Shown: one piece after another, positions 8,143-15,776 of the stretch
Layout: every line of letters starts with the position of its first letter
How positions within the stretch are numbered: position 1 is the stretch's first letter
Source of the DNA: Curtobacterium sp. ISL-83
GTDB lineage: Bacteria > Actinomycetota > Actinomycetes > Actinomycetales > Microbacteriaceae
Reading direction: 5' to 3'
DNA length: 56,818 nt
NCBI RefSeq assembly: GCF_018613895.1
Contig: NZ_JAGGPH010000014.1
Span: forward strand, 1-56,818
The notes under the pieces: generated by a model
The model's input: only the letters and a program-made list of their open reading frames with translations
Databases searched by the model: none
What the model was told of the DNA's origin: nothing
Position numbers and translations under genes: made by a program

Positions 8143-9461
8143 GCCGCATCCCCGAGGACACCATCAGCCACGGGCTGCCGGGTGAGCCGCCACTGCCCGC
8201 TCCGCGGACCCGCCGGGAGGCCCGTGAGCGGTACCGGGGCAGCGAACGTCGACAGGCGCGCGGCCTCCCCTCCACCTCCACCGGTGCGCGATCGCTGCGG
8301 CAGGCCGCGAAGCCGGGCGCCTCGCTCGGCGCCGGCTACCTCGGCCTCGGCGCCGCGGTGCTCACCGCCATCGAGGCCGTCGCCGGCATCGCGTTCTTCA
8401 TCGCGCGCTGGCACGGTTACGTCGACCCGTGGCTGCCCGCCATCGCGTGGGGGCTCTACGTCGTCGCGGCGATCGGCGTCGGGCTGAGCGTCCTCACGTA
8501 CGGCGAACGGCTGACCGGCCCGGCGTTCGTGCTCATCTGCGTGGTGCTGGCGTGCGTGGTGACGCTCGACTTCGTGGGCATCTGGCCCCAGCACGACATC
8601 GTGCACACCGCGACGGCCTCGATGGCGGCGGGCTTCGCGCTGCTCCCGATCGCGACCCTCCGGCCGGCGCGAGAGGTCGCCGCCGCCATCACGGTCCTCG
8701 GGCTCGCGTTCGTCGCCATGTCGTTCGCGTCCACGCCGATCACCCGCGACTCGCTCCCCGGCATCGTGTCCCTGCTCTCGCTCGTGGTCGTCCCACCGTC
8801 GATCGCGCTCTACGTGGTGCAGCGGTTCCGGCAGCTCGTCCAGCGCGAACTCGACCGGGTCCTCGTGCAGAGCAACGTGCAGGCGCCGCAGTTCGCGGTC
8901 GGGATGCTCGCGTCGGACGAACTCGCCCGGCTGGACCTGGCGGCCGAGAAGCTCCTCGACGCGGTCGCGAACGGGACCGACCCGCTGCCGTTGTCCGACG
9001 CCTCGGCATCGGTGGCGGCGTCGCTGGCGACCGAACTCCGACTGCACCTCATCGAGGGCCGGCGCGAGACCTGGCTCTACCACGCCATCACCGAGTCGGA
9101 CAACCTCGGTCGTGCGGTGAGCGTCGCCGACCCCGCGTCCCTCGCCGGGCACTTGTCGCCCGCACAGCGCGACGGGCTGCTGCAGGCGCTCTGGCAGATG
9201 GTGGGCGACGGGCGGACGACGCAACCGGGCTCCCCCGTCGTGTCCGTCACGCTTGGTCCGGTCGGCACGGACGGCCACCCGGTCACCGACGACACGATGG
9301 ACGTCCCGATCATCATCGAGTCGCACGGCGTCGCCCGACGGAGCCTCGGCCCGATGGCCTGGAGTGCACTCGCCCGGGTCGGGTCGTACTCCGAGACCGT
9401 CCGGGACGGCACCCTGCACATCGTCGCGCACTGCGTCGTCGACCGGCATCCGACGATGTAG
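8139..9461 (+). CDS. Membrane protein of the kinase operon, possible degenerate kinase partner
   Basis: I do not recognise this 440-residue protein. It has a basic, Arg-rich cytoplasmic start (1-58) and six hydrophobic segments (about 67-90, 100-120, 127-147, 155-173, 178-198 and 208-228). A cytoplasmic domain of about 200 residues follows. The overall plan copies the neighbouring kinase, and the helix AGHLSPAQRDGLLQALWQMV occupies the place of a kinase N-box. No phosphoacceptor His motif and no glycine-rich ATP loops are visible. It could be a catalytically dead kinase paralogue that modulates the true kinase; this is inference. The ATG overlaps the kinase stop by four bases. Confidence 0.8.
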   Translation: MSRIPEDTISHGLPGEPPLPAPRTRREARERYRGSERRQARGLPSTSTGARSLRQAAKPGASLGAGYLGLGAAVLTAIEAVAGIAFFIARWHGYVDPWLPAIAWGLYVVAAIGVGLSVLTYGERLTGPAFVLICVVLACVVTLDFVGIWPQHDIVHTATASMAAGFALLPIATLRPAREVAAAITVLGLAFVAMSFASTPITRDSLPGIVSLLSLVVVPPSIALYVVQRFRQLVQRELDRVLVQSNVQAPQFAVGMLASDELARLDLAAEKLLDAVANGTDPLPLSDASASVAASLATELRLHLIEGRRETWLYHAITESDNLGRAVSVADPASLAGHLSPAQRDGLLQALWQMVGDGRTTQPGSPVVSVTLGPVGTDGHPVTDDTMDVPIIIESHGVARRSLGPMAWSALARVGSYSETVRDGTLHIVAHCVVDRHPTM

Positions 9462-9572
9462 TCCGCAGCGCGAACCGGCTGGCCCGAACACGCCGGACAC
9501 CCTGACCAGCCTGCCCGTGCCACGTGGCCCGTCCCCCTAGGATCAGCCACACCCCCGAGAAAGGACGCCCCC

Positions 9573-10244
9573 ATGGCGACTCCAGAGGAACCGATCCGAC
9601 TCGCGCTCGTCGACGACCACAAGATGCTCCTCGGGGCCCTCACCGAGTGGATCCGCGGTGCCGCTGACGACATCACCCTCGTCGCCGCCGTCACGACCTG
9701 GCCCGAGCTCCTGACGAGCCCGTCGTTCCCCGTGGACGTCGTGCTGCTCGACCTCGACCTGAAGGACGCGATCCCGGTCTCGCTGAAGATCTCGACGCTC
9801 AAGACGGCCGGCGTGAAGACCGTCGTCATGAGCACGTACTCCGAGCCGAACGTCGTGCGCGAGGCCCTCGCCTCCGGTGCCCTCGGGTACCTCGTGAAGA
9901 GCGAGGACGCCGAGATGATCGTCGAGGCCATCCGCTCCGCCCAGCGGGGCGAGCAGTACGTGTCCGCCGAGCTCGACCTGGCGATCAACAGCGGGGACGT
10001 CGGCGGGGTGCCGAAGCTCAGCGCACAGGAGCGCCGGGTGATGGCGCTGTACGGCGGCGGGGAGCCCGTGAAGAGCGTGGCGTACCAGCTCGGCATCTCG
10101 GAGGAGACCGCGAAGAGCTACCTCAAGCGCATCCGCGAGAAGTACCGCGTGGCCGGCTTCGACGTCGGCACGAAGGTGGCGCTGCGGAAGCGCGCGATCA
10201 CCGACGGCATCATCGTGCAGGACGGCAGCCCCGTCGGCCTGTAG
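9573..10244 (+). CDS. NarL/FixJ-family response regulator with LuxR DNA-binding domain
   Basis: This 223-residue two-domain regulator has a receiver domain at 8-125. Its acidic pocket is Asp14/Asp15, the likely phosphoacceptor is Asp60 in VVLLDLDL, the switch Ser is 87 and the conserved Lys is 109. A LuxR-type helix-turn-helix follows at about 148-197 (LSAQERRVMALYGGGEPVKSVAYQLGISEETAKSY region). The ATG has GAAAGGA upstream. It is the third gene after the kinase and the membrane partner, separated by 111 bases, so it is most likely the output of that system. Its targets cannot be seen. Confidence 0.92.
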   Translation: MATPEEPIRLALVDDHKMLLGALTEWIRGAADDITLVAAVTTWPELLTSPSFPVDVVLLDLDLKDAIPVSLKISTLKTAGVKTVVMSTYSEPNVVREALASGALGYLVKSEDAEMIVEAIRSAQRGEQYVSAELDLAINSGDVGGVPKLSAQERRVMALYGGGEPVKSVAYQLGISEETAKSYLKRIREKYRVAGFDVGTKVALRKRAITDGIIVQDGSPVGL

Positions 10245-10294
10245 TGCGCCGCCCGCCCCGTGCGGGTCGTGTGCGAGCTTGTGGCCCCGTGCGA

Positions 10295-10342
10295 GGTTGT
10301 GTGCCCCGTGCGACCGTGTTCCGCCGCACGGGGCGCACAACC
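10295..10342. terminator. Bidirectional hairpin between the response regulator and MFS genes
   Basis: The 18-base arms 10295-10312 and 10325-10342 pair with one mismatch and a 12-base loop. The element lies between convergent genes and could terminate both. It is preceded by imperfect tandem GTGCGAG(C/G)TTGTG units from 10272. A CTGGAGGCGCGG half-site, also seen elsewhere in the window, lies just after it at 10355. Confidence 0.65.
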
Positions 10343-10380
10343 CCGCACCACACTGGAGGCGCGGCGGCGGCCGACCGCCG

Positions 10381-11646
10381 TCAGGCCGTCGGCACCGGCG
10401 CCGTGACCGGGCCGGTGGACGGCGACGAGGAGCGCAGCGCGGCGCGCCGGTTGCTCCGCCGCTCCACCCGGTAGCTGATCGTCGTCACGCCGACCCCGAG
10501 CAGCGCGAGCCCGATGCCGAGCCACCCCGGCGCCAGGAACCCGAACCCGGCCGCGATCACCGCACCCCCGAGGGCTGCCCCGATCGAGTTCCCGATGTTG
10601 AACGCCGAGTGGTTGAGCGCCGCCGCGATCGTCCGGGCGTCTCCGGCGACGTCCATCAGGCGCGACTGCACCGCGGGCGGGATCGCCGACGAGGTCGCCC
10701 CGAGCAGGAACGCACCGAGGAACATCCCCCACACCCACTGCGCGGTCAGCACGGTGAGGAGCAGGGCCCCGATGAGCGCGAACATCCCGATGAAGATCGT
10801 GCGCTTGACGCTGTGGTCGGCCAGGAATCCGCCGAGGACGCCACCGACGACCATGCCGATCCCGACGACGACCAGGACGAGCGGCACGAACGACTCCGGC
10901 AGGCCGGTCACGTTCTGCACGAGGGGCGAGATGTACGAGTACACGGCGAAGAACCCGCCGAACCCGACGGCGCCGAGCCCCATCACGATCCACACCTGCG
11001 GCACGCGGAAGGCCCGGAGTTCGCGGCCGATCGTGGCGTGCTCGTCACGGGCACTGCGCGGGACGAACGCGAGCACGGCGAGGAACGTCAGCGCGAACAG
11101 CGCCGCGACCACCCCGTAGGCGACGCGCCAGCTCGCCATCTGTCCCACCCACGTGATGGCCGGGACCCCGACGACGTTCGCGACGGACAGACCGAGCAGC
11201 ACCATCGCGATGCCCTTGCCACGCTTGCCCGGGCCCATCAGGTCGCCCGCGACGATCGAGGCGATGCCGAAGTACGCCCCGTGCGGGAGCCCGGCGACGA
11301 ACCGCGCGACGAGCACGAGCCCGAACGAGGGCAGCACCGCACTCGCGACCGTGGCCACGACGAACCCGACGAGCAGCACGAGGATCAAGCCCTTGCGAGG
11401 GAACTTCGCGGACATCGCGGCGATCGTCGGCGCGCCGACGACGACCCCGAGCGCGTACGCACTGACGAGCCATCCGGCGTGGGCGATCCCGGCGTCCGGG
11501 TGGGCCGCGTACTGCTGCGGCAGCAGTGCCTCGGCGATGTTCGGCAGCAGCCCCATCGCGACGAACTCCGTCGACCCGATGGCGAATCCGCCGAGGGCGA
11601 GCGCGAGCAGTGCGAACGTGCGGCGCGTGGGCGTGAGCTGGGTCAT
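10381..11646 (-). CDS. MFS transporter, AraJ-like DHA1 family
   Basis: This 421-residue inner-membrane transporter has about 12 hydrophobic segments. The MFS features include GGFAIGSTEFVAMGLLPNIAE in helix 1, the conserved loop between helices 2 and 3 (AAMSAKFPRKGLI), and ARFVAGLPHGAYFG in helix 4. This resembles the AraJ/Cmx/PbuE group of drug or sugar efflux pumps; the substrate is unknown. I chose the ATG at 11646, preceded by AGAGG. The 16 extra residues of the longer frame look unrelated. It has a long leader: the best -10 is TATGCT at 11888-11883 (minus strand). Confidence 0.93.
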   Translation of the reverse strand: MTQLTPTRRTFALLALALGGFAIGSTEFVAMGLLPNIAEALLPQQYAAHPDAGIAHAGWLVSAYALGVVVGAPTIAAMSAKFPRKGLILVLLVGFVVATVASAVLPSFGLVLVARFVAGLPHGAYFGIASIVAGDLMGPGKRGKGIAMVLLGLSVANVVGVPAITWVGQMASWRVAYGVVAALFALTFLAVLAFVPRSARDEHATIGRELRAFRVPQVWIVMGLGAVGFGGFFAVYSYISPLVQNVTGLPESFVPLVLVVVGIGMVVGGVLGGFLADHSVKRTIFIGMFALIGALLLTVLTAQWVWGMFLGAFLLGATSSAIPPAVQSRLMDVAGDARTIAAALNHSAFNIGNSIGAALGGAVIAAGFGFLAPGWLGIGLALLGVGVTTISYRVERRSNRRAALRSSSPSTGPVTAPVPTA

Positions 11647-12020
11647 CTGGCCTCTTCGGACGGGAGGATCGTGGGGGCGTTCGCGAATCGGCACCGCTGG
11701 TCTCGTGCGGGCGGCCGCGACGGACCGACCGATGAGCCGGACCGCGGGACACGACGGCGGGGTGCACGGGATCGCGACACCCGCACGGACCGTGCCTGCA
11801 CGCAGTCACCGCCGCCGAACGGTCGATCCCGGTTCAGCGGCGAACGGAACTGCCGGGCACGTCGGAACGGCCCGGTCCCAGCAGCATAGACCGCTCCAAA
11901 CCGTCGACGGAAGACGTCGCGTCGAATCGATTCGAAGCCCGCGCTTCCGACGTCGATCGGAACGGACGCGGATGAGCGATCTATCCCCTGCTGGCAAAAG
12001 CGACGCCCAGGCGGGAGCCG
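11647..12020. other. 374-base spacer upstream of the MFS gene
   Basis: No gene is supported here. On the minus strand, TATGCT (11888-11883) is a good -10 candidate, which would give the MFS mRNA a leader of about 230 bases. A perfect 14-bp palindrome, TCGAATCGATTCGA, lies upstream of it at 11923-11936. The remaining sequence is GC-rich without a recognisable riboswitch. Confidence 0.45.
11923..11936. promoter_or_regulatory. 14-bp palindrome, candidate operator of the MFS gene
   Basis: TCGAATCGATTCGA is a perfect palindrome and locally AT-rich in a GC-rich background. It lies about 35 bases upstream of the best -10 box of the MFS transporter, consistent with an activator or repressor site. 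No regulator gene is adjacent. Confidence 0.4.
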
Positions 12021-12197
12021 TCAGGCGGCGCGACGCTCCGGCACGCTCGCGGCGACCGCGAGCTCGGGGAGCTCGTCGCGGTGGGTCCAGCCGACGCCGC
12101 ACTCGGTGCAGCTCGCCCAGGCGTTCTCGCCCTGGTCGTCCGTGTCGATCACGACCGTCTGCATGTCGCAGTCGGGGCACCAGCCATCGTGCATCAT
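12021..12197 (-). CDS. Small zinc-ribbon-like protein
   Basis: This is a predicted 58-residue protein with two CxxC knuckles, Cys7/Cys10 (CPDC) and Cys30/Cys33 (CTEC), the layout of a small zinc ribbon. The start is set by a very strong GGAGGAG ribosome-binding site six bases before the ATG at 12197. A longer frame reaching 12251 or beyond lacks such a site. It has no signal peptide or membrane segment. The function is unknown; such mini-proteins often bind nucleic acid or act as partners. It is read opposite to the next small gene across a 120-base spacer. Confidence 0.65.
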   Translation of the reverse strand: MMHDGWCPDCDMQTVVIDTDDQGENAWASCTECGVGWTHRDELPELAVAASVPERRAA

Positions 12198-12317
12198 CAC
12201 GTGCTCCTCCGCCGTCTCGACGGCCACCCGGTGTGGCTCGATGTGCCCCATGAGACACCCGGCCACCGACATCCCCGGGAGGTGCCCGGCGTGTCGTCGC
12301 CGTGGTTCACTGGCGGC

Positions 12318-12485
12318 ATGACGACCAGCGTGGGCACCGTCCTGGCATCGTGCGCGATGAGCACTCCCGACTGCGTGGACAACCACTCGGTGGACGCGTT
12401 GCCGACCGTCGCCGTCGTGCTCGTCATCGTCGCGGCCATCGTCGCGGTGGGCATTTGGTTGCTCCGTCGACACCCGCGCGGCTGA
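12318..12485 (+). CDS. Predicted small single-pass membrane protein
   Basis: This possible 55-residue protein has a short N-terminal part containing two cysteines, and one hydrophobic helix (about residues 30-48, TVAVVLVIVAAIVAVGIWLL). A basic RRHPRG tail follows, which by the positive-inside rule would place the C-terminus in the cytoplasm. The ribosome-binding site before the ATG is weak. The clean membrane helix and high third-position GC support a real gene, but only moderately. The function is unknown. Confidence 0.5.
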   Translation: MTTSVGTVLASCAMSTPDCVDNHSVDALPTVAVVLVIVAAIVAVGIWLLRRHPRG

Positions 12486-12549
12486 CCGCGACCAGACGAA
12501 CCGGACCTCCCGGACCTCCCCGCCGAAGCGACGAACCGGACGAACCAGG

Positions 12550-12858
12550 TCAGTCCCCGAGCGCCGCCTCGAGCCGCTCGAGCTTCCCGTCCAGCTCCCC
12601 CGTGTGCCCCGGACGGATGTCCGCCTTGAGCACGAGCGACACCCGCGTGCCGAACGGTGCGACGGCCTCGGTCGCCCGCTTCACGACGCCCATCACCTCG
12701 TCCCACTCGCCCTCGAGCTCGGTGAACATCGACGACGTGCGGTTCGGCAGCCCGGATTCCCGGACGACACGCACGGCCGCAGCCACGGCATCGTGCACGG
12801 AGGCGTCCGCGGACGCATCAGGACCACCGGACGGGGCGACGGAGAACGCGACGATCAT
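12550..12858 (-). CDS. MTH1187/YkoF-family thiamine-binding protein
   Basis: This 102-residue protein starts MIVAFSVAPSG and contains the family segments ESGLPNRTSSMFTELEGEWDEVM (about 35-57) and RVSLVLKADIRPG (about 72-84). The DUF77/MTH1187 family forms small ferredoxin-like oligomers that bind thiamine or hydroxymethylpyrimidine. The ATG overlaps the stop of the membrane-enzyme gene upstream by four bases, so the two are co-translated. Whether it carries thiamine in this organism is inferred from the family. Confidence 0.85.
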   Translation of the reverse strand: MIVAFSVAPSGGPDASADASVHDAVAAAVRVVRESGLPNRTSSMFTELEGEWDEVMGVVKRATEAVAPFGTRVSLVLKADIRPGHTGELDGKLERLEAALGD

Positions 12859-14135
12859 GCGTCCATCCTGCCCGCCTCCGGCACGGCACGCGCACCGGAA
12901 CCGTCAGCGGCCGAGGACGGACGACCGGCCGGCGCGGAACGGCCGAGACGCACGATCGCCACGACGGTCCAGACGAGCACGGCGACCTCGAGCAGGTTGC
13001 GGAGCGTCAGGACGACCAGGACCCACGGCTGCACGGTGAGCACCTGGTCGTAGTACCCCGGGTAGATCACCTGCGTGAGCAGCGCCATCGGCAACACGGC
13101 GACGGCGACCGGCAGGAACCGCGTCGCACTGGCCCGTCCGGCGACGAGCCCCCACACGACGGGCACCGCGATCCACCCGATGTACTGCGGCGACCCGACC
13201 TTGTTGGTGGCGATGAGCGCCGCGACGAGCAGCATCGCGAGGAGCGGCGCCGCCTCGGCACGGCGCGCCCCGCGGTGCACGGCCCAGAGCGCGAGCAGCA
13301 CCCCGCCGACGACGACCACGGCCATGAGCGGCGTCGAGAGCACGGCTGCCGTGTGCGTGCCGGCCCCGGAGACCTCGAACGTCAGGATCTCGCGGTTGTA
13401 GTAGACGGCGGCGCCGGGGACACCGAGCGCGGCGGCCCACATGAACGGCGTCGCGAGGGGTGACTCGATCTGCAGTGCACGACCGCTCTGCTGCCCGACG
13501 AACGACAACAGGTGCGCGGCTCCCCCGTACAGGACGCCGACCAGGACGATGAGCGCGGAGAGCACCAGCGCCCCCGCCAGAACGGCGCGACGGTGCCCCC
13601 GCCGCAGCAGCAGCAACACGCCGACCAGGGCGGCCGGCCAGACCTTCGTCCAGGCCCCGGCGGTGAACAACGCCGACGCGATGGCCGGACGCGATGCGAC
13701 GAAAGCCACCCCGATCAGCGCGAGGACGGTGGAGACCGTGTCGATGCGCGCGAGCCCGATGGGGCCGAGGGCGAGCAGGAAGGCCAACCACCACCAGACC
13801 ACGGGGACGCCGCGCACCCGGAACCGCCACAGGAACGCGCACGCGACGGCGTCGAGCAGGGTCATCAGGACGAGCCAGCCGGGCCCGATCGACGCGACGC
13901 CGCCCAGCGCCGCGGCCGCCATCGGCACGATCGCGAGGATCGGGTACACCCAGTCCGAGTCGATGCCGACCCAGTACCCCGCCTGGTGTCCCGTCTCGAT
14001 CCAGCGCCGGTACGTGATCGTGACGTCGCCGAGCGGGATGTTCGGGGAGACGGCCGTCAGCCAGAGCAGGACTGCGTGGACGGCGACGAACGCCACCACG
14101 AAGGCGACGACCGGGAGCCAGCGTCTCGTCTGCAC
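12855..14135 (-). CDS. GT87-like polytopic membrane glycosyltransferase
   Basis: This 426-residue membrane protein has about 10-11 hydrophobic helices. After helix 1 it carries an extracytoplasmic loop with PLGDVTITYRRWIETG, holding the aspartate expected of GT-C enzymes. AGAWTKVWPAALV and NKVGSPQYIGWIAVP are further family-like segments (DUF2029/GT87, which includes polyprenyl-phosphomannose-dependent mannosyltransferases). The donor and acceptor are unknown. I chose the GTG at 14135 because TACGCT (14147-14142 on the minus strand) lies six bases upstream, giving a leaderless mRNA. A longer frame would run into the palindrome at 14184. Confidence 0.8.
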   Translation of the reverse strand: MQTRRWLPVVAFVVAFVAVHAVLLWLTAVSPNIPLGDVTITYRRWIETGHQAGYWVGIDSDWVYPILAIVPMAAAALGGVASIGPGWLVLMTLLDAVACAFLWRFRVRGVPVVWWWLAFLLALGPIGLARIDTVSTVLALIGVAFVASRPAIASALFTAGAWTKVWPAALVGVLLLLRRGHRRAVLAGALVLSALIVLVGVLYGGAAHLLSFVGQQSGRALQIESPLATPFMWAAALGVPGAAVYYNREILTFEVSGAGTHTAAVLSTPLMAVVVVGGVLLALWAVHRGARRAEAAPLLAMLLVAALIATNKVGSPQYIGWIAVPVVWGLVAGRASATRFLPVAVAVLPMALLTQVIYPGYYDQVLTVQPWVLVVLTLRNLLEVAVLVWTVVAIVRLGRSAPAGRPSSAADGSGARAVPEAGRMDA

Positions 14136-14183
14136 CGCACGAGCGTACCGGCCGACGCACGCGGACAGCGCGTGACCAGACGA

Positions 14184-14227
14184 CGGACGGGAGGCGCGGG
14201 GCGGGCCGGTCCATCGCCTCCCGTCCG
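14184..14227. repeat. GGACGGGAGGC-family palindrome, copy 2 (after nnrD)
   Basis: The arms 14184-14195 and 14216-14227 are exact complements. The element begins 22 bases past the nnrD stop codon (minus strand) and lies upstream of the next minus-strand promoter. This is the position of a terminator insulating the two genes. Confidence 0.75.
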
Positions 14228-14249
14228 CCCTCCGGGTCGTCTGCACGTC

Positions 14250-15110
14250 CTAGCCCTGCGCGTCCCCGTCCACCACGAGGTCCCGGACCACCCCGGGCAG
14301 CTGCTCGACGACGGCCGTCATCGGGAAGGGGCCCCCGCCGGACGCCCGTCGCGCGGCGACCCCGTGCACGACGGCGGCTGCGGCCGCCAGGTGGGCGAGG
14401 TCGGACGGCGTCAACGGCGTGCCGGATGCCTCCGCGGCGGCCGCCCGCGTCGCGACCAGAGCGCCGAGCACCCCACCCAGTACGTCCCCGGCCCCGGCGG
14501 TCGCGAGCCACGGCGTCGCCGAGGACGCGACGAGCCGGACGCTGCCGTCGGGTGTGGCGACGTGGGTGCGCTCCCCCTTGAGCAGCACGACGCTGCCCGT
14601 CTCCGCCGCCGCCCGGAGTGCCGCCGCCGCCGGGTCCTCCTCGATGGACCCGCGTGGCACGTCGAGCAGCGCGGCGAGCTCCCCCGCGTGCGGCGTGAGC
14701 ACCGCGAGCGGCCCGAGGTGCACGAGGGGCAGGGCACCGGCGTCGACGACCACGGGCACACCGTCGTCGGACGCGTGCGCGAAGGCGTCGGCCGTGGTGG
14801 GGTCGAGTTCCCCGAGCGACGACGCCGAGATGCCCGATCCGACCACCCACGCTTGCACCCGTCCTCCGCCTGCGACCACCTCGGGGCGTCGGATCAGCAC
14901 GTGGTCGGTCGCCCGCGACGGTCCGACGTACCGGACCATGCCGACCCCGGTGTGCACGGCGGCGTCGACCCCGAGCACCGCCGCCCCCGGGTACTGGTCG
15001 GAGCCGGTGGCGATGCCGAGTACGCCGCGTCGGTACTTCGTGGAGTCACCGGTCGGTGCGGTGGTCCAGCGGGCGGCGTCGGTCGGGGCGAAGGGGACGA
15101 AGTCGTTCAC
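14250..15110 (-). CDS. nnrD: ADP-dependent NAD(P)H-hydrate dehydratase
   Basis: NnrD repairs damaged NADHX/NADPHX by dehydration, using ADP in bacteria. The 286-residue ribokinase-like domain contains RGVLGIATGSDQYPGAA (28-44), VVDAGALPL (121-129), TPHAGEL (139-145) and LKGERT. The catalytic motif ATAGAGDVLGG (203-213) holds Asp209. The epimerase domain often fused to it is absent. The GTG at 15110 is preceded at seven bases by TAACGT (15123-15118 on the minus strand), so the mRNA is probably leaderless. This -10 overlaps that of the divergent HAD gene. Confidence 0.92.
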   Translation of the reverse strand: MNDFVPFAPTDAARWTTAPTGDSTKYRRGVLGIATGSDQYPGAAVLGVDAAVHTGVGMVRYVGPSRATDHVLIRRPEVVAGGGRVQAWVVGSGISASSLGELDPTTADAFAHASDDGVPVVVDAGALPLVHLGPLAVLTPHAGELAALLDVPRGSIEEDPAAAALRAAAETGSVVLLKGERTHVATPDGSVRLVASSATPWLATAGAGDVLGGVLGALVATRAAAAEASGTPLTPSDLAHLAAAAAVVHGVAARRASGGGPFPMTAVVEQLPGVVRDLVVDGDAQG

Positions 15111-15117
15111 GGGCGCC

Positions 15118-15127
15118 ACGTTACGGT
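15118..15127. promoter_or_regulatory. Overlapping divergent -10 boxes for nnrD and the HAD gene
   Basis: In ACGTTACGGT, the plus-strand TACGGT (15122-15127) is seven bases before the HAD ATG. The minus-strand TAACGT (15123-15118) is seven bases before the nnrD GTG. The two hexamers share the central bases, so polymerase probably cannot open both at once. Confidence 0.6.
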
Positions 15128-15134
15128 GGACCGC

Positions 15135-15767
15135 ATGAGCCTGTTCCTGCCCGGTCGCGTGGTGGTCTTCGACTACGGCGAGGTGATCAGCCGGACGCCG
15201 CACGCCGCGCGGACGGCACTCGTCGAGGCGACCGGCCTCACGGCGGAGCAGCTGTTCCCCGTCTACCAGGAGCTCCGGCACGACCTGGACCGTGGCGACC
15301 TGTCCGTCCTCGACTACTGGCGTGCCATCGCTGCCAGGACGGGCCGGTCGTGGAGCGTCACCGACATCCACCGGTTCTGGGCCCTCGACTTCACCGGGTG
15401 GTTCGAGGTCGACCCGGACACCCTCGCGATCGTCGAGGAGCTGCACGACGCGGGCACCCGGCTCGCGCTGCTCTCGAACGCGGGCTTCGACTTCGGCGAC
15501 CCGTACCGCCGGTCCCCGATGGGGTCGCTGTTCGAGGCCGTCGTCGTCTCCGCCGAGGAGCACGTCCTGAAGCCGGCGTCGTCCATCTACCGCGACACCT
15601 GCGTCCGTCTGGGAATCGAACCCGCGCAGATGGTGTTCGTCGACAACAGGGCCGAGAACGCCGCCGGCGCGGAAGCGATCGGGGCGGTCGGCCACCACCA
15701 CACGTCGCCGGAGTCGCTCCGCTCGTTCCTCACGGAACTGGCCGCGCTGCCGGCGCCCGTTCACTGA
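15135..15767 (+). CDS. HAD-superfamily (subfamily IA) hydrolase
   Basis: This 210-residue phosphatase-like protein has HAD motif I VVFDYGEV, with nucleophile Asp13. The second aspartate of DxD is replaced by Gly, as in YihX-like and epoxide-hydrolase-type members. Motif II is LLSNAGFD, motif III includes Lys in HVLKPASSIY, and motif IV is VFVDNRAENAAGA. A helical cap lies between motifs I and II. Closest in style are sugar-phosphate phosphatases, but the substrate is not assignable. The ATG at 15135 has no ribosome-binding site and fits a leaderless mRNA. The OYE gene starts nine bases after the stop. Confidence 0.9.
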   Translation: MSLFLPGRVVVFDYGEVISRTPHAARTALVEATGLTAEQLFPVYQELRHDLDRGDLSVLDYWRAIAARTGRSWSVTDIHRFWALDFTGWFEVDPDTLAIVEELHDAGTRLALLSNAGFDFGDPYRRSPMGSLFEAVVVSAEEHVLKPASSIYRDTCVRLGIEPAQMVFVDNRAENAAGAEAIGAVGHHHTSPESLRSFLTELAALPAPVH

Positions 15768-15776
15768 GGAGCACAC

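Noticed and set aside
11045..11809. Cys-containing frame (MTACRHGPCGC...) in the MFS leader as a cysteine attenuator
   Set aside because: The frame runs on for 250 codons antiphase to the MFS gene, a typical shadow. It lacks the short length and terminator structure of a leader peptide.
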